Assembly: GCF_002812045.1 (NCBI RefSeq)
Contig: NZ_NPEG01000003.1
Span: 200,993 to 264,992 of the forward strand
Length of the DNA stretch: 64,000 bases
Reading direction: 5' to 3'
Source: Leptospira haakeii
GTDB taxonomy: Bacteria; Spirochaetota; Leptospiria; Leptospirales; Leptospiraceae
Under the pieces are notes generated by a model. It did no database searches and had not been told where the DNA came from. It saw only the letters and a list, made by a program, of their open reading frames with translations. Position numbers and translations under genes: made by a program. Shown one piece after another: positions 18,254 through 28,488 of this stretch (positions are counted from its first letter, which is position 1; each line of letters starts with the position of its first letter).

Positions 18254-20016
18254 TGTCTTTTAGAACGGTTAGACCTAGTCCCAAAAGTTTCTTCCTATAT
18301 TCTATTTTGATTCTTCTTGTTTTCGGATCCTGCAAGAAGAACATACTATTCATCGAAGGTAGAGAAGTTTCTACCCAGAACTTGGTAGCTCCTAAATTCG
18401 GAATAGACCCAAATACTTTATTTGCGGAATCCAAAAAGATCATGATCTCTACGGATTCTATAGATGCCTCTAAGGTAGGTCTGGAAATTTATAAAAAAGG
18501 GGGAAACACGATTGATGTTGCAGTCGCTTCTTCCTTTGCAGTTTCCGTTACTCGACCTTCTTCAACGGGTATTGGTGGTGGAGGGTTTCTGGTCTATCAT
18601 CATGCTAAGTCCGGAAAGTCATACGCTTTCGATTTCAGAGAAAGAGCACCTTTATTAGCAAGTCGTAATATGTATAAGGGACGCCCCAAGGAAGAATCCT
18701 TGCTCGGATACAAATCGGTAGGAGTTCCTGGAATGGTGGCGGGTCTTGTACAGATCCATAAAAAATTCGGAAAACTTCCTTTAAAGGAGGTTCTGGCTCC
18801 AGCGATTCGATTGGCGGATGAGGGATTTATAGTTTATCCGGATCTTTCGGAGGCAATCCAGGAATCAGAACAGGACATGAGTCCTGGAATGAAAAAGATT
18901 TTTGTGCCAGGAGGAAAAATCCCTGAGTCAGGTGAGGTATTTGTCCAAAAAGATCTGGCAAAAACTCTTAAGATCATCTCCGAAACAGGAGACAAGGATT
19001 TTTATACTGGAGCAATTGCAAAAGCTCTGGCGGAGGAAGTTTCCGCAAACGGTGGAGCAATTCATTCGAGCGATCTAAAAAACTATAAGGTAAGAGAAGA
19101 AAAACCTTTAGAGATCAATTACAGAAATTATAATATTCGAACTATGTTTCCTCCTTCTTCCGGAGTTCATCTTTTTACGATGTTAAAGATGTTAGAAACA
19201 AAAGAACTGCATTCTATGTTCGATTTTTCTCAAAGTGATTATTATCATTTTTTGGCAGAAGTCATGAGAAGAGGATATTCTGATCGTGCGGTTCTAGGCG
19301 GAGATCCTGGATTTACCAAAATTCCAGTGGAAACTTTGATCTCTTCCGACTATGCAAAAGAGAAAATTTCCGACTTTAATCCTGGGAAAGCGACTCCGAG
19401 TTCCACTTACTTAAGCAGATTGAACCTAAAAGCTGAATCTCCTCAGACCACTCATATTTCGGTTGTGGATGCGGAAGGAAATGCGGTTTCTACCACACAT
19501 TCTATCAATTATAGATTTGGTGCTGCAGTCGTGTTGGACGGATATGGTTTCGTTCTGAATGATACTATGGATGATTTCAGTCGTTCTCCAGGAGAGCCGA
19601 ATGTATACGGGCTTATCGGTGCTGAGGCAAATTCCATTCAGCCTGGAAAAACACCTCTCAGCTCCATGTCTCCTACTATCGTTCTAAAAAATGGAGAAAC
19701 ATTTTTGGTCACAGGCGCACCGGGTGGCTCTTATATAGTGAATGCAGTTTTACAATCCATATTGTTTACCTTGGACTTAAATCTCACTCTATACGAATCT
19801 GTAGCGAGGGGAAGGATACATCATCAATTCTTTCCTGATGCACTTTCTATTGAAGGTCCCGCGACTGATACAGCGACTTTCAATCAATTAAAGGCGAAAA
19901 AACACGAAGTAAGACTAGGTAATAATATGGCAAAACTATTCTGTGTTAAAAGAGAGAATGGTACATTGTATGGCGCGGCAGACCCAAGGGGAGATGGAAT
20001 CCCTCTGGGGGAATAA
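18253..20016 (+). CDS. ggt: Gamma-glutamyltransferase, predicted lipoprotein
   Basis: GGT hydrolyses or transpeptidates glutathione and other gamma-glutamyl compounds outside the cytoplasm. The N-terminus is a signal peptide ending LVFGSC, a spirochaete-type lipobox, so Cys27 is probably lipidated. The proenzyme cleaves itself before the catalytic Thr399, within SPQTTHISVVDAEGNAVS. Substrate motifs are present: DFRERAP, LNDTMDDFS, PLSSMSPTI and GAPGGSYI. The length of 587 residues is normal. It shares one base with the end of clpA and is followed 26 bases later by gshA, so glutathione breakdown and synthesis are encoded together. Confidence 0.95.
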   Translation: MSFRTVRPSPKSFFLYSILILLVFGSCKKNILFIEGREVSTQNLVAPKFGIDPNTLFAESKKIMISTDSIDASKVGLEIYKKGGNTIDVAVASSFAVSVTRPSSTGIGGGGFLVYHHAKSGKSYAFDFRERAPLLASRNMYKGRPKEESLLGYKSVGVPGMVAGLVQIHKKFGKLPLKEVLAPAIRLADEGFIVYPDLSEAIQESEQDMSPGMKKIFVPGGKIPESGEVFVQKDLAKTLKIISETGDKDFYTGAIAKALAEEVSANGGAIHSSDLKNYKVREEKPLEINYRNYNIRTMFPPSSGVHLFTMLKMLETKELHSMFDFSQSDYYHFLAEVMRRGYSDRAVLGGDPGFTKIPVETLISSDYAKEKISDFNPGKATPSSTYLSRLNLKAESPQTTHISVVDAEGNAVSTTHSINYRFGAAVVLDGYGFVLNDTMDDFSRSPGEPNVYGLIGAEANSIQPGKTPLSSMSPTIVLKNGETFLVTGAPGGSYIVNAVLQSILFTLDLNLTLYESVARGRIHHQFFPDALSIEGPATDTATFNQLKAKKHEVRLGNNMAKLFCVKRENGTLYGAADPRGDGIPLGE

Positions 20017-20042
20017 TATTAAAATAGAATTAGGAATATAAA

Positions 20043-21580
<1,538 letters not shown>

Positions 21581-21584
<4 letters not shown>

Positions 21585-22612
21585 AATATAAACTGGAAGC
21601 TGGGCAAAAATTAGATCCGAATGAATTTATCTTAAAAGGATTCGAAGATCTAGAAATTTCCACTCAAATAGTGATCCGAGATGCGCTCAATCGAGGGTTG
21701 GAAGTAGAAGTTTTAGACCGTCCAAGCCATTTTATTAGACTTTCAGGTAAAGGGATCATAAGACTCGTAAAAGAGGCCTCCAAAACGGAACTGGACTCTT
21801 ATATGACCTTCTTAGTAATGGAAAACAAAACCATCACTAAGCGTATTTTAGAAGAATCGAATATATTAGTTCCGAGAGGAACGGCAGTTTCGGATCTCAA
21901 CTCCGGCTTAGATTTCTTAAATAAAAACTCTGATAGGAAGATGGTAGTAAAACCTGTTACTACTAATTTCGGGATCGGGATCAGCATTCTTCCTCCTTCT
22001 TCTTCAAATGAAGAAAAGAAGAAGGCATTAGAAATTGCACTTGGATTTTCTGAAACTGCAATTGTTGAGGAATTTGCGGAAGGAAACGAATATAGGTTTT
22101 TAGTGATCGGTGATGAATGTGTAGCAGTATGCAATCGTATTCCCGCGAACGTGACAGGTGACGGCAAAAAGACCATTCGTGAACTGATCGAAGAAAAAAA
22201 TTCAGATCCAAGAAGAGGAGTAGGGCATGTGACTCCTTTGGAAAAGATCAGATTAGATGATACAGAGCTAAACGTTCTTAAAGAATCTGGCAAAACTCCA
22301 GAATCTATTCCCGGTTCCGGTGAAAAGGTTTTTGTTCGCAAAAATTCGAATATCAGTACTGGTGGCGACTCAGTAGATGTAACGGATATTGCACATTCTT
22401 CTTATAAAAAACTGGCTGTACAAGCCGCAAAAGCGGTTGATGCAAAGATCTGTGGTGTGGATATTATAGTAAAAGAATTGGAGTCCGCAGGAGAATACAG
22501 GATCTTAGAATTAAACTTTAATCCTGTATTATATATTCATAATTATCCTTATTCAGGGAAGAATAGGAAGGTAGGAGAGAGGATTTTAGACGTATTAGGT
22601 TACAGTTCCTAA
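21581..22612 (+). CDS. ATP-grasp glutathione synthetase, GshF C-terminal-domain type
   Basis: A 343-residue ATP-grasp ligase that matches the C-terminal half of bifunctional GshF rather than E. coli GshB. The key segments are MENKTITKRILEE, VVKPVTTNFGIGISI, EEFAEGNEYRFLVIG, PANVTGDGKKTIREL, DPRRGVGHVTPLE, NSNISTGGDSVDVTD and KICGVDIIVKE. It should add glycine to gamma-glutamylcysteine, completing glutathione. The TTG start gives a 4-base overlap with the gshA stop and is the only start that keeps the family N-terminus. Its 3' end overlaps the convergent glutaredoxin gene by 18 bp. Confidence 0.9.
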
Positions 22613-22855
22613 TTTTTGAATTTTACTTTTTACATAGTCCACGATATCTCTGGACTCATACATTTTGATATCACCATCTACCAGAAAAGGAACCTGGGAG
22701 AGTCCTCCTAAACGTAGGACCTCCTCTCTGCCAGGGGTTCCTCGACTGGCTTCAACCAATTCGTAGTCCTTACCTTCTTTCAGACCCATTTCGGAAAAAT
22801 GACCGCGAACAAAGGCGCAATATGGACAGGTATCGTATTGGAAGAGTTTCATCAT
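22595..22855 (-). CDS. Glutaredoxin/GST-N-like dithiol thioredoxin-fold protein
   Basis: An 86-residue single thioredoxin-fold protein with an N-terminal CPYC active site (YDTCPYCAFVR), the cis-proline in GLSQVPFLVDG, and YESRDIVDYV at the end. The layout is that of a glutaredoxin or GST N-terminal-domain protein. It likely reduces disulfides at the expense of glutathione. The gene follows the monothiol glutaredoxin by one base and is convergent with the glutathione ligase, overlapping its 3' end. Confidence 0.88.
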   Translation of the reverse strand: MMKLFQYDTCPYCAFVRGHFSEMGLKEGKDYELVEASRGTPGREEVLRLGGLSQVPFLVDGDIKMYESRDIVDYVKSKIQKLGTVT

Positions 22856-22856
22856 A

Positions 22857-23168
22857 TTAAACGCCGATCTTTTTTTGAAGTTCTCCGCTTCTTGCCATTT
22901 CTACAACGATATCGTGACCGCCGACAAATTCCCCGTCGATATATAACTGAGGAATGGTTGGCCAGTTCGCGAATTCTTTAATCCCTTCTCTGACAGACAT
23001 GTCGGAAAGAACGTTGAATGAATTGTAGTCTGCACCTAAACTTCTTAGAACATTGGTTACTCCTGCGGAAAAACCGCACATTGGAGCGTCAGGAGTTCCC
23101 TTCATAAACAGAAATATTTTTTTAGAAGCGATCAATCCTTCTATCTTATCTTGTAATTCTTTATCCAT
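22857..23168 (-). CDS. grxD: Monothiol glutaredoxin, Grx4 family
   Basis: Grx4-type glutaredoxins bind and deliver [2Fe-2S] clusters together with BolA partners, using glutathione as ligand. The 103-residue protein has FMKGTPDAPMCGFSAG with the single active-site cysteine of the CGFS motif, the conserved WPTIPQLYIDGEFVGG and GGHDIVVEM glutathione-binding segments. Its neighbours upstream are two BolA genes, which supports an iron-sulfur trafficking role. Confidence 0.95.
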   Translation of the reverse strand: MDKELQDKIEGLIASKKIFLFMKGTPDAPMCGFSAGVTNVLRSLGADYNSFNVLSDMSVREGIKEFANWPTIPQLYIDGEFVGGHDIVVEMARSGELQKKIGV

Positions 23169-23190
23169 GATACTTGTTCCTATCTGATAA

Positions 23191-23415
23191 TTATGATACT
23201 TTGGTTTCCAGTCCTAATGCATGGACTTCTGCCTTTAGTTCGTCCTTTAATGTGGCGTACACCATTCTGTGTTGTTCCACGATGGACTTTCCGGCAAATC
23301 CGGAAAATTTTACAATCGCTTTGATATGTACTCCGTCATTGTACGGATCTTGGATCTCTACTTCCGAGCCTGGAAGTCCCGTTTGGATTTTTTCCTGAAT
23401 TTCTTGGACAGTCAT
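23191..23415 (-). CDS. BolA-family protein (short form)
   Basis: A 74-residue BolA protein with the class pattern DGVHIKAIVKFSGFAGKSIVEQHRMVY and the conserved C-terminal histidine in VHALGLET. BolA proteins pair with monothiol glutaredoxins around a shared [2Fe-2S] cluster. It lies 22 bases upstream of grxD and 65 bases downstream of a second bolA gene. It is short, like the BolA/YrbA type without N-terminal extension. Confidence 0.88.
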   Translation of the reverse strand: MTVQEIQEKIQTGLPGSEVEIQDPYNDGVHIKAIVKFSGFAGKSIVEQHRMVYATLKDELKAEVHALGLETKVS

Positions 23416-23480
23416 CTGTTATATCTTAGACTCTTATAGTATCAGCACTTTTTAGAATCTCTTCCCGGACAATCTTTTTT

Positions 23481-23753
23481 CTAAGGGGTGGAGGTCTTTA
23501 ATTCCAGCGCATGGACACCCCATTCTTTTAGGAATGGATCCATAATCTGGTAAACGGAACGATGTTGTTCTAAAAGTGATTTTCCTTGGAATTCTGGGCT
23601 CGTGATAAAGATCCGAATATGGGTCCCTCTTTTTTTTCGGGTAGGGTTCCCAGAATGTCCTGCATGTTGTTCTGAAAAATCTTCGATCTTTAATTCGGAA
23701 GGAGATAGTCCATTTCTTAAAAGCCTTTCCATTTCTATAAACATATCTTGCAT
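23481..23753 (-). CDS. BolA-family protein (HAGH type)
   Basis: A 90-residue BolA protein with EQHAGHSGN, the basic KKRGTHIRIFITS strand, FQGKSLLEQHRSVYQIM and the closing VHALELKT. The HAGH motif marks the classical BolA1-like subgroup. The frame extends back to GTG 23777, but I chose ATG 23753 because an AAGGA ribosome site lies six bases before it and it begins one base after the YadH stop. Two BolA paralogues side by side with one monothiol glutaredoxin suggest separate cluster-storage and transfer partners. Confidence 0.86.
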   Translation of the reverse strand: MQDMFIEMERLLRNGLSPSELKIEDFSEQHAGHSGNPTRKKRGTHIRIFITSPEFQGKSLLEQHRSVYQIMDPFLKEWGVHALELKTSTP

Positions 23754-23754
23754 T

Positions 23755-24528
23755 TTAGGTCCTTGTTCCATAACCACGGCTGAGCAAAAATACGGAGAGG
23801 GAATAAAGGAAAATTGTCCCTACCACTAAAAGTCCGATCGCCTCTGCTGGATCAATATCGCTGACTCCTAAAAATCCATAACGGAAAGCGTTCACCATAT
23901 ATAAAATAGGATTAAACTTAGAGACGATTTGCCATGCATCCGGAAGCATTTTGATAGAATAGAATATTCCACCCAAATAGGTAAGAGGTGTCAGTATGAA
24001 TGTTGGAATGATGGTTACATCATCGAATTTTTTAGCGTAAAGCGCATTCAAAAATCCTCCCATAGAGAACATCAAAGCGGAAAGTGCCACTGTGATGATT
24101 ACGATCCCTACATCATATAATTTTATTTCAGTGAAAAATAGGGACACAAGTGTTACTATAAAACCGACTAAAACTCCTCGGACGACTCCTCCGATGGAAT
24201 ATCCAAGAACGATCAAATAAGCTGGGGTAGGGGAAACTAATAGTTCTTCTATATTCTTTCCGAATTTTGCTCCAAAAAAGGAAGATACCACATTATTATA
24301 AGCGTTCAGTATCACTGACATCATCACGAGTCCAGGAACTATAAATTGGATATAGGTATGACCACCTACGTCCCCAATTTGAGAACCTACTAATTTTCCA
24401 AAGATAAGGAAATATAATGAAATTGTAATGCCTGGAGGGATCAATGTTTGGATCCAAATTCTTAGGATACGAACAGTTTCTTTTCGAACGATTGTGGAGA
24501 ACGCGTTTAATTTTTCTTGGAAGTTCAT
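23755..24528 (-). CDS. yadH: ABC-2 type exporter permease, YadH family
   Basis: A 257-residue membrane protein with about six helices. It matches E. coli YadH closely in the segments YIQFIVPGLVMMSV, NVVSSFFGAKFGKNIEELLVSP and YLGGIFYSIKMLP. YadGH is an ABC-2 exporter whose substrate is unknown. The start overlaps the ATPase gene's end by 4 bp, and its stop is one base before the bolA start, linking the exporter to the BolA/glutaredoxin genes in one transcript. Confidence 0.92.
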   Translation of the reverse strand: MNFQEKLNAFSTIVRKETVRILRIWIQTLIPPGITISLYFLIFGKLVGSQIGDVGGHTYIQFIVPGLVMMSVILNAYNNVVSSFFGAKFGKNIEELLVSPTPAYLIVLGYSIGGVVRGVLVGFIVTLVSLFFTEIKLYDVGIVIITVALSALMFSMGGFLNALYAKKFDDVTIIPTFILTPLTYLGGIFYSIKMLPDAWQIVSKFNPILYMVNAFRYGFLGVSDIDPAEAIGLLVVGTIFLYSLSVFLLSRGYGTRT

Positions 24529-25442
24529 AATTTTTTCTCCACTAATTTCAAAAATAATTCCTCCAATCGATTGGACTTGTTTCTCATACTTGATATTTGG
24601 ATTCCGCTTTTATCTAATAGTCGGAATAACTCGTTTAACGAATTATTCTTACCTATATCCACTTCTAATGTTAGGTCATCCAATTTATTTAAATGGAAGC
24701 CATTTAGATCGATAGTAGAAGATACAGGTTGTTTTAGATCCAGTATAAATGTCTGGCTGTCTAGTTTGACCAAAAGTTCCTTCATAGAAGTGTTCTCTAC
24801 GATCTTTCCTTGGTCTATGATTGCTATCTTCTTACAGAGATTTTCGGCTTCTTCCAAGTAGTGAGTGGTGAGAATGATCGTGATCCCTGATTCGTTCAGT
24901 TTAACTAAGAAGTCCCAAAGAGATCTTCTAAACTCTATATCCACTCCCGCGGTTGGCTCATCCAAGATCAGAACTTTTGGATTATGAACTAAGGCTCTAG
25001 CGATCATCAGCCTTCTTTTCATTCCACCGGAAAGTCTGCCTGCGCCTTCCTTTCTCTTTTCGTAGAGACCTAATTGGCTTAAATAATTATGAGTTCTTTC
25101 TACAGCCACTTTTCTAGAAAGACCGTAATAACCGCCCTGGTTGGCGACTATCTGTTCTACTCTTTCGAAAATATTAAAATTGAATTCTTGCGGAACCACA
25201 CCAATATAAGATTTTGCTAATGTAAGTTCTTTGTCTATGTCGGCCCCGTAAATTTTCACTTCTCCAGAAGTTTTATTTATTAGGGAACTTAAGATACCGA
25301 TCGTAGTGGACTTTCCCGCACCGTTTGGACCTAAAAGGGCAAAAAAGTCCCCTTCGTCCACAGTCAGATCAATCCCTTTTAAGGCCTGCACCCCCCCGGC
25401 ATAGGTCTTCACCAAATTTTTTATCTCTAAGGCTTTGTTCAT
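24525..25442 (-). CDS. yadG: ABC-2 exporter ATPase, YadG family
   Basis: A 305-residue ABC ATPase matching E. coli YadG along its whole length: AGGVQALKGIDLTV, Walker A GPNGAGKST, VPQEFNFNIFE, signature LSGGMKRRL, Walker B LILDEPTAGVDIE, and the switch His in TTHYLEEAE. The C-terminal regulatory region, including ENTSMKELL and SMRNKSNRLEELF, is also conserved. It heads the minus-strand run through yadH, two bolA genes, grxD and the dithiol glutaredoxin. Confidence 0.93.
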   Translation of the reverse strand: MNKALEIKNLVKTYAGGVQALKGIDLTVDEGDFFALLGPNGAGKSTTIGILSSLINKTSGEVKIYGADIDKELTLAKSYIGVVPQEFNFNIFERVEQIVANQGGYYGLSRKVAVERTHNYLSQLGLYEKRKEGAGRLSGGMKRRLMIARALVHNPKVLILDEPTAGVDIEFRRSLWDFLVKLNESGITIILTTHYLEEAENLCKKIAIIDQGKIVENTSMKELLVKLDSQTFILDLKQPVSSTIDLNGFHLNKLDDLTLEVDIGKNNSLNELFRLLDKSGIQISSMRNKSNRLEELFLKLVEKKL

Positions 25443-25504
25443 TCCTGAAAAATCGCTCCAATTCTATGATTTTGAACAAGCCCTGTTTCGACAATCTTTT
25501 GGCT

Positions 25505-26884
25505 TTAGGAAGAGCTTAAGATTTCTCTTGCTTTCCTGGCTGCATTTCTTGCGATTTCAGGCAAAGCGGGATGAACATAAATCATCTTTAGCAAGTCATC
25601 TAGAGTCCCACCCATGGTCATCAGGAGTATAAAAAGATGAATGAGATTAGAGGCCTCATCGCCTATGATATGGGCTCCCAGGACTTTCCTGGTTTTTGGG
25701 CTTACTAATATTTTGACGAATTGGTCTTCGGATAGTCTAGCCATTCCTGTGGCACTTCCTGAATAAGGATGTATTACTGAGAGATATTCGGTCCCTTCTT
25801 CCTTCAATTGTTGCTCTGTTTTGCCCACAGCTGCTACTTGAGGATGGGTAAATACTGAATGGGGAACAGGTGGATATTCGACCGGAGTTCTATGTTTGTC
25901 CACATATAAGGAGTTATATAGGAACTCTCCCTCAAAGTTTACTGAATGTCGGAAGAAATATTTTCCAATAATATCTCCCAAGGCATAAACACCGTCAGCA
26001 GTAGTTTCGAAATACTCGTTTGTCTTTATATAACCTTTTTCATCCGTTTGGATATTAGTGTGTTGGAGGTCCAACCAATCCGTATTCGGTTTGATCCCTG
26101 TGGCGACAAGTAACGCATCCCCTTCTAATGTATAAGTTTCCGAAGAATTTTTACACTCAAGGCGGAAGATTCCATCTTTATAATCTACCTTTGTCACTTC
26201 TGTTCCTAAACGAACATCCTCCCTTTTCGAAAATGCTTTTTCGAAACCGTCTATAATATCCTTATCTTCATGAGAAAGCATTCTGTTTCGAACGATAAAA
26301 GTGGTTTTAGAACCGAATGCGGAATATGCAAATCCAAGTTCCAGACCAATATATCCTCCACCTATGACCAAAAGTTTTTTAGGAAGTTCGGTCCTTCTAA
26401 GTGCTTCTCTGCTGGTCATATATGGAGTTCCTGCAAGCCCGGGAATATTTGGGATAGAAGGCCTACATCCAGCAGCGATAAAAATACGATCAGCAGTGAG
26501 TAGTTCACCGTTTACTTTTACTACCTTGTTCTCTACGAATCTACCTTCGTAAGGATAAAAGTCTATATTCGGGTTTTTTTCGTAAGCAGGGATAATACTG
26601 TCGGAGTCCGCATCTACTGTTGCAGAAACTCTTTCCACCAAAGTTTTAAAATCGACCGAGAAAGGGCCTGGGATTCCCAATTGAAATTTGGAGGCATCCT
26701 TTGCTTGTGCTAAAATTTCCGCGGGATGGATGAGCATCTTAGAAGGAATACAACCCCTATTTAAACAGGTTCCCCCCAAACGATCTTTTTCTAAAATTGC
26801 TACCTTATAGCCAAGTTTTGAAGGAGGAGTGACTAGCTTTGTTCCTCCTCCAGAGCCTATTACTAAAATATCATACTTTTTCAT
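25505..26884 (-). CDS. FAD-dependent pyridine nucleotide-disulfide oxidoreductase
   Basis: A 459-residue flavoprotein disulfide reductase. It has an N-terminal FAD site (VIGSGGGTK), the redox-active pair in GGTCLNRGCIPSK, an NAD(P) site VIGGGYIGLELG, a second FAD motif YALGDIIGKY, and the C-terminal active-site His-Glu in HPALPEI. It resembles dihydrolipoyl dehydrogenase and mycothione reductase more than classical glutathione reductase, which has CVNVGC. No lipoyl-dehydrogenase partner genes are nearby; instead the context is glutaredoxins and glyoxalase II, so a low-molecular-weight disulfide such as GSSG is a possible substrate. Function beyond the family is not settled. Confidence 0.85.
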   Translation of the reverse strand: MKKYDILVIGSGGGTKLVTPPSKLGYKVAILEKDRLGGTCLNRGCIPSKMLIHPAEILAQAKDASKFQLGIPGPFSVDFKTLVERVSATVDADSDSIIPAYEKNPNIDFYPYEGRFVENKVVKVNGELLTADRIFIAAGCRPSIPNIPGLAGTPYMTSREALRRTELPKKLLVIGGGYIGLELGFAYSAFGSKTTFIVRNRMLSHEDKDIIDGFEKAFSKREDVRLGTEVTKVDYKDGIFRLECKNSSETYTLEGDALLVATGIKPNTDWLDLQHTNIQTDEKGYIKTNEYFETTADGVYALGDIIGKYFFRHSVNFEGEFLYNSLYVDKHRTPVEYPPVPHSVFTHPQVAAVGKTEQQLKEEGTEYLSVIHPYSGSATGMARLSEDQFVKILVSPKTRKVLGAHIIGDEASNLIHLFILLMTMGGTLDDLLKMIYVHPALPEIARNAARKAREILSSS

Positions 26885-26921
26885 GCGGTTAATTCAATGG
26901 AGAATGGGATACTTCTAAACG

Positions 26922-26935
26922 AAAAGAATTCTTTT
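26922..26935. promoter_or_regulatory. Perfect 14-bp palindrome before the disulfide reductase gene
   Basis: The sequence AAAAGAATTCTTTT is fully self-complementary and lies about 40 bases upstream of the reductase start. It may be an operator, but AT-rich palindromes of this length also occur by chance. Confidence 0.25.
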
Positions 26936-27053
26936 GGAGAGAGCCTCAGATAAATCTCAAAAATTTACCATAGTATTCTCTCTTATTCACAAAATATTAG
27001 ATATTGTTTGTACTGATTTCGGGAAAATAAAAAGGAGAAGGAATGGGGCTCTT

Positions 27054-27869
27054 CTACCATTTATCCCGGAGAGATCTTAAAGCAATAAATAGAGTTTGAG
27101 GATCCGACGACATGGATTGGTCCTGCATTTTTTCCCTAATACCGGACACCAAATTTTCTTTCGGATCAAAAACAAGAAAGAATGGGTTGAATGTCCTTTC
27201 TTCCGAGAAGTTTGTAGTCCAAAATTCTCGGTCTTCTTTCATACCTTCCACTTTGGATAAGGCTTTGATTGCTGCCTCATTTTTAGGATCAATAGAAAGG
27301 CTGAATTTCAGATTGTTTTTGAGATAATCATGCCCAGGGTATAGTCTAACGTTTCCCGGAAGATTTTGAAATTCTTTGAGAACGGTTTCATATAGAGTTT
27401 TAGGATCCCCACCTCTGGTGCAATTTCCCACACCTGAATTAAAGATAGTATCTCCGGTGAACACTGCATAGGTAGATCCATTTTCAATCTGCAAAAGGCA
27501 AACATGAGCGAATGTATGACCAGGTGTATAAATTATTTTCAGATAAGAATTTCCGTCAGGACTCTCTAAAATTTTTTCTCCTTCTGTCAGGGAATGAGAA
27601 GCATGAGGGATTTTTCCAAGCCCAGCAGGATGGGTTAAAACCTTAGCTTTATATTTGGAAACAAGACCATCATTCCCGCAGGTATGATCATTATGCTCAT
27701 GTGTGTTTAAAATATAGTCAAGGCCCCAGGACTTATTCTCCAAAACCTGAGAAATTTGGTCCGGATCATACGGATCTATAGAAAGTGTTTTTTTAGAATT
27801 TGGTTCTCGGACCAGGTAAGTAAAATTTCTGAGAGGACTATCCGTATAGATCCTAAGAACTTCTAACAT
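27054..27869 (-). CDS. Glyoxalase II-like metallo-beta-lactamase hydrolase
   Basis: A 271-residue metallo-beta-lactamase-fold hydrolase. The zinc ligands are in NTHEHNDHTCGN, TPGHTFAHVC, FTGDTIF and YPGHDYLKNNL, in glyoxalase II order, and the C-terminal helical part with NPFF is also reminiscent of that family. Glyoxalase II hydrolyses S-lactoylglutathione, which fits the nearby glutathione genes. It is also similar to other glutathione thioester hydrolases and persulfide dioxygenases, so I give no gene symbol. It is separated from the reductase downstream by 169 bases and from the STAS gene upstream by 28 bases. Confidence 0.8.
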   Translation of the reverse strand: MLEVLRIYTDSPLRNFTYLVREPNSKKTLSIDPYDPDQISQVLENKSWGLDYILNTHEHNDHTCGNDGLVSKYKAKVLTHPAGLGKIPHASHSLTEGEKILESPDGNSYLKIIYTPGHTFAHVCLLQIENGSTYAVFTGDTIFNSGVGNCTRGGDPKTLYETVLKEFQNLPGNVRLYPGHDYLKNNLKFSLSIDPKNEAAIKALSKVEGMKEDREFWTTNFSEERTFNPFFLVFDPKENLVSGIREKMQDQSMSSDPQTLFIALRSLRDKW

Positions 27870-27897
27870 AGGCTTTTGAAAAGGGAAACTAGGTTTG

Positions 27898-28212
27898 TTA
27901 TTGGATAATATCCAGATGTTTATCTAGATTTGCGATCCTTAAAATAGTCATTACGTCTCTGCTTAGGTTTCTAAGCTTCAGATGACCATGTCTTTCTGTG
28001 ACGTACTTTTGTGTATTGAAGATGGCACCGATCCCGGAAGAGTCTAGGTATACATCCCCCTCAAAGTCCAGGATGATATCCTTATGGCCTTCGTCGAACT
28101 GGCGAATGATGAGTTCCTTTAACGCAAATGCGTTTTTCAGGCTTACATTGCCCTGGATCTTAACTACACAAGATCCTTGTTCTAGGGATACGTCTGTTTG
28201 AAAACCTTCCAA
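27898..28212 (-). CDS. STAS-domain anti-sigma-factor antagonist
   Basis: A 104-residue SpoIIAA-like STAS protein. The phosphorylatable serine is in VYLDSSGIGAIFNTQ, preceded by the DIILDFEG strand, and it ends with ANLDKHLDI. Such proteins are switched by a kinase and a SpoIIE-type phosphatase. A SpoIIE phosphatase gene lies about 4.4 kb away at 32617-33597, but no partner kinase is visible here. It begins a minus-strand run into the glyoxalase-like gene. Confidence 0.9.
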   Translation of the reverse strand: MEGFQTDVSLEQGSCVVKIQGNVSLKNAFALKELIIRQFDEGHKDIILDFEGDVYLDSSGIGAIFNTQKYVTERHGHLKLRNLSRDVMTILRIANLDKHLDIIQ

Positions 28213-28452
28213 TGAGTGGCTCCGATCTCTATTTCTCTGACTATCCTCGGGTTAAGAAAACAACGGATCTCCGAAAGAATTCTCGGAATTAATTTCTAAA
28301 CCGGGAGGGAACCCGATCCAATAGACTAATTTGTGGCAAAGAGGAGGTAAACTCTTTTTTAGAACAAAAACTGATCTAAATCTATTTCAAATAAAATAAG
28401 AAATCGCTCGCAAAAACTACTGATTCAGTAAAACTGAGTGCTCGATTTTCTA

Positions 28453-28471
28453 CCGAAACTACAGGTTTCGG
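28453..28471 (+). promoter_or_regulatory. Hairpin upstream of the MBL hydrolase gene
   Basis: CCGAAAC (28453-28459) and GTTTCGG (28465-28471) form a perfect 7-bp stem with a five-base loop, ending 17 bases before the ATG. No T-run follows, so it is not a simple terminator. It may be an operator or an mRNA leader structure. The rest of 28213-28488, between divergent genes, shows no other clear signal. Confidence 0.35.
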
Positions 28472-28488
28472 ACGATATTTAAAACTGT

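Noticed and set aside
25505..26884. Naming the flavoprotein lpdA or gor
   Set aside because: Active-site context and neighbours fit neither clearly, so only the family is given.
27043..27099. 18-codon frame with a strong GGAG ribosome site, antisense to the glyoxalase II-like gene's end
   Set aside because: Too short to judge; no promoter or conservation can be seen.
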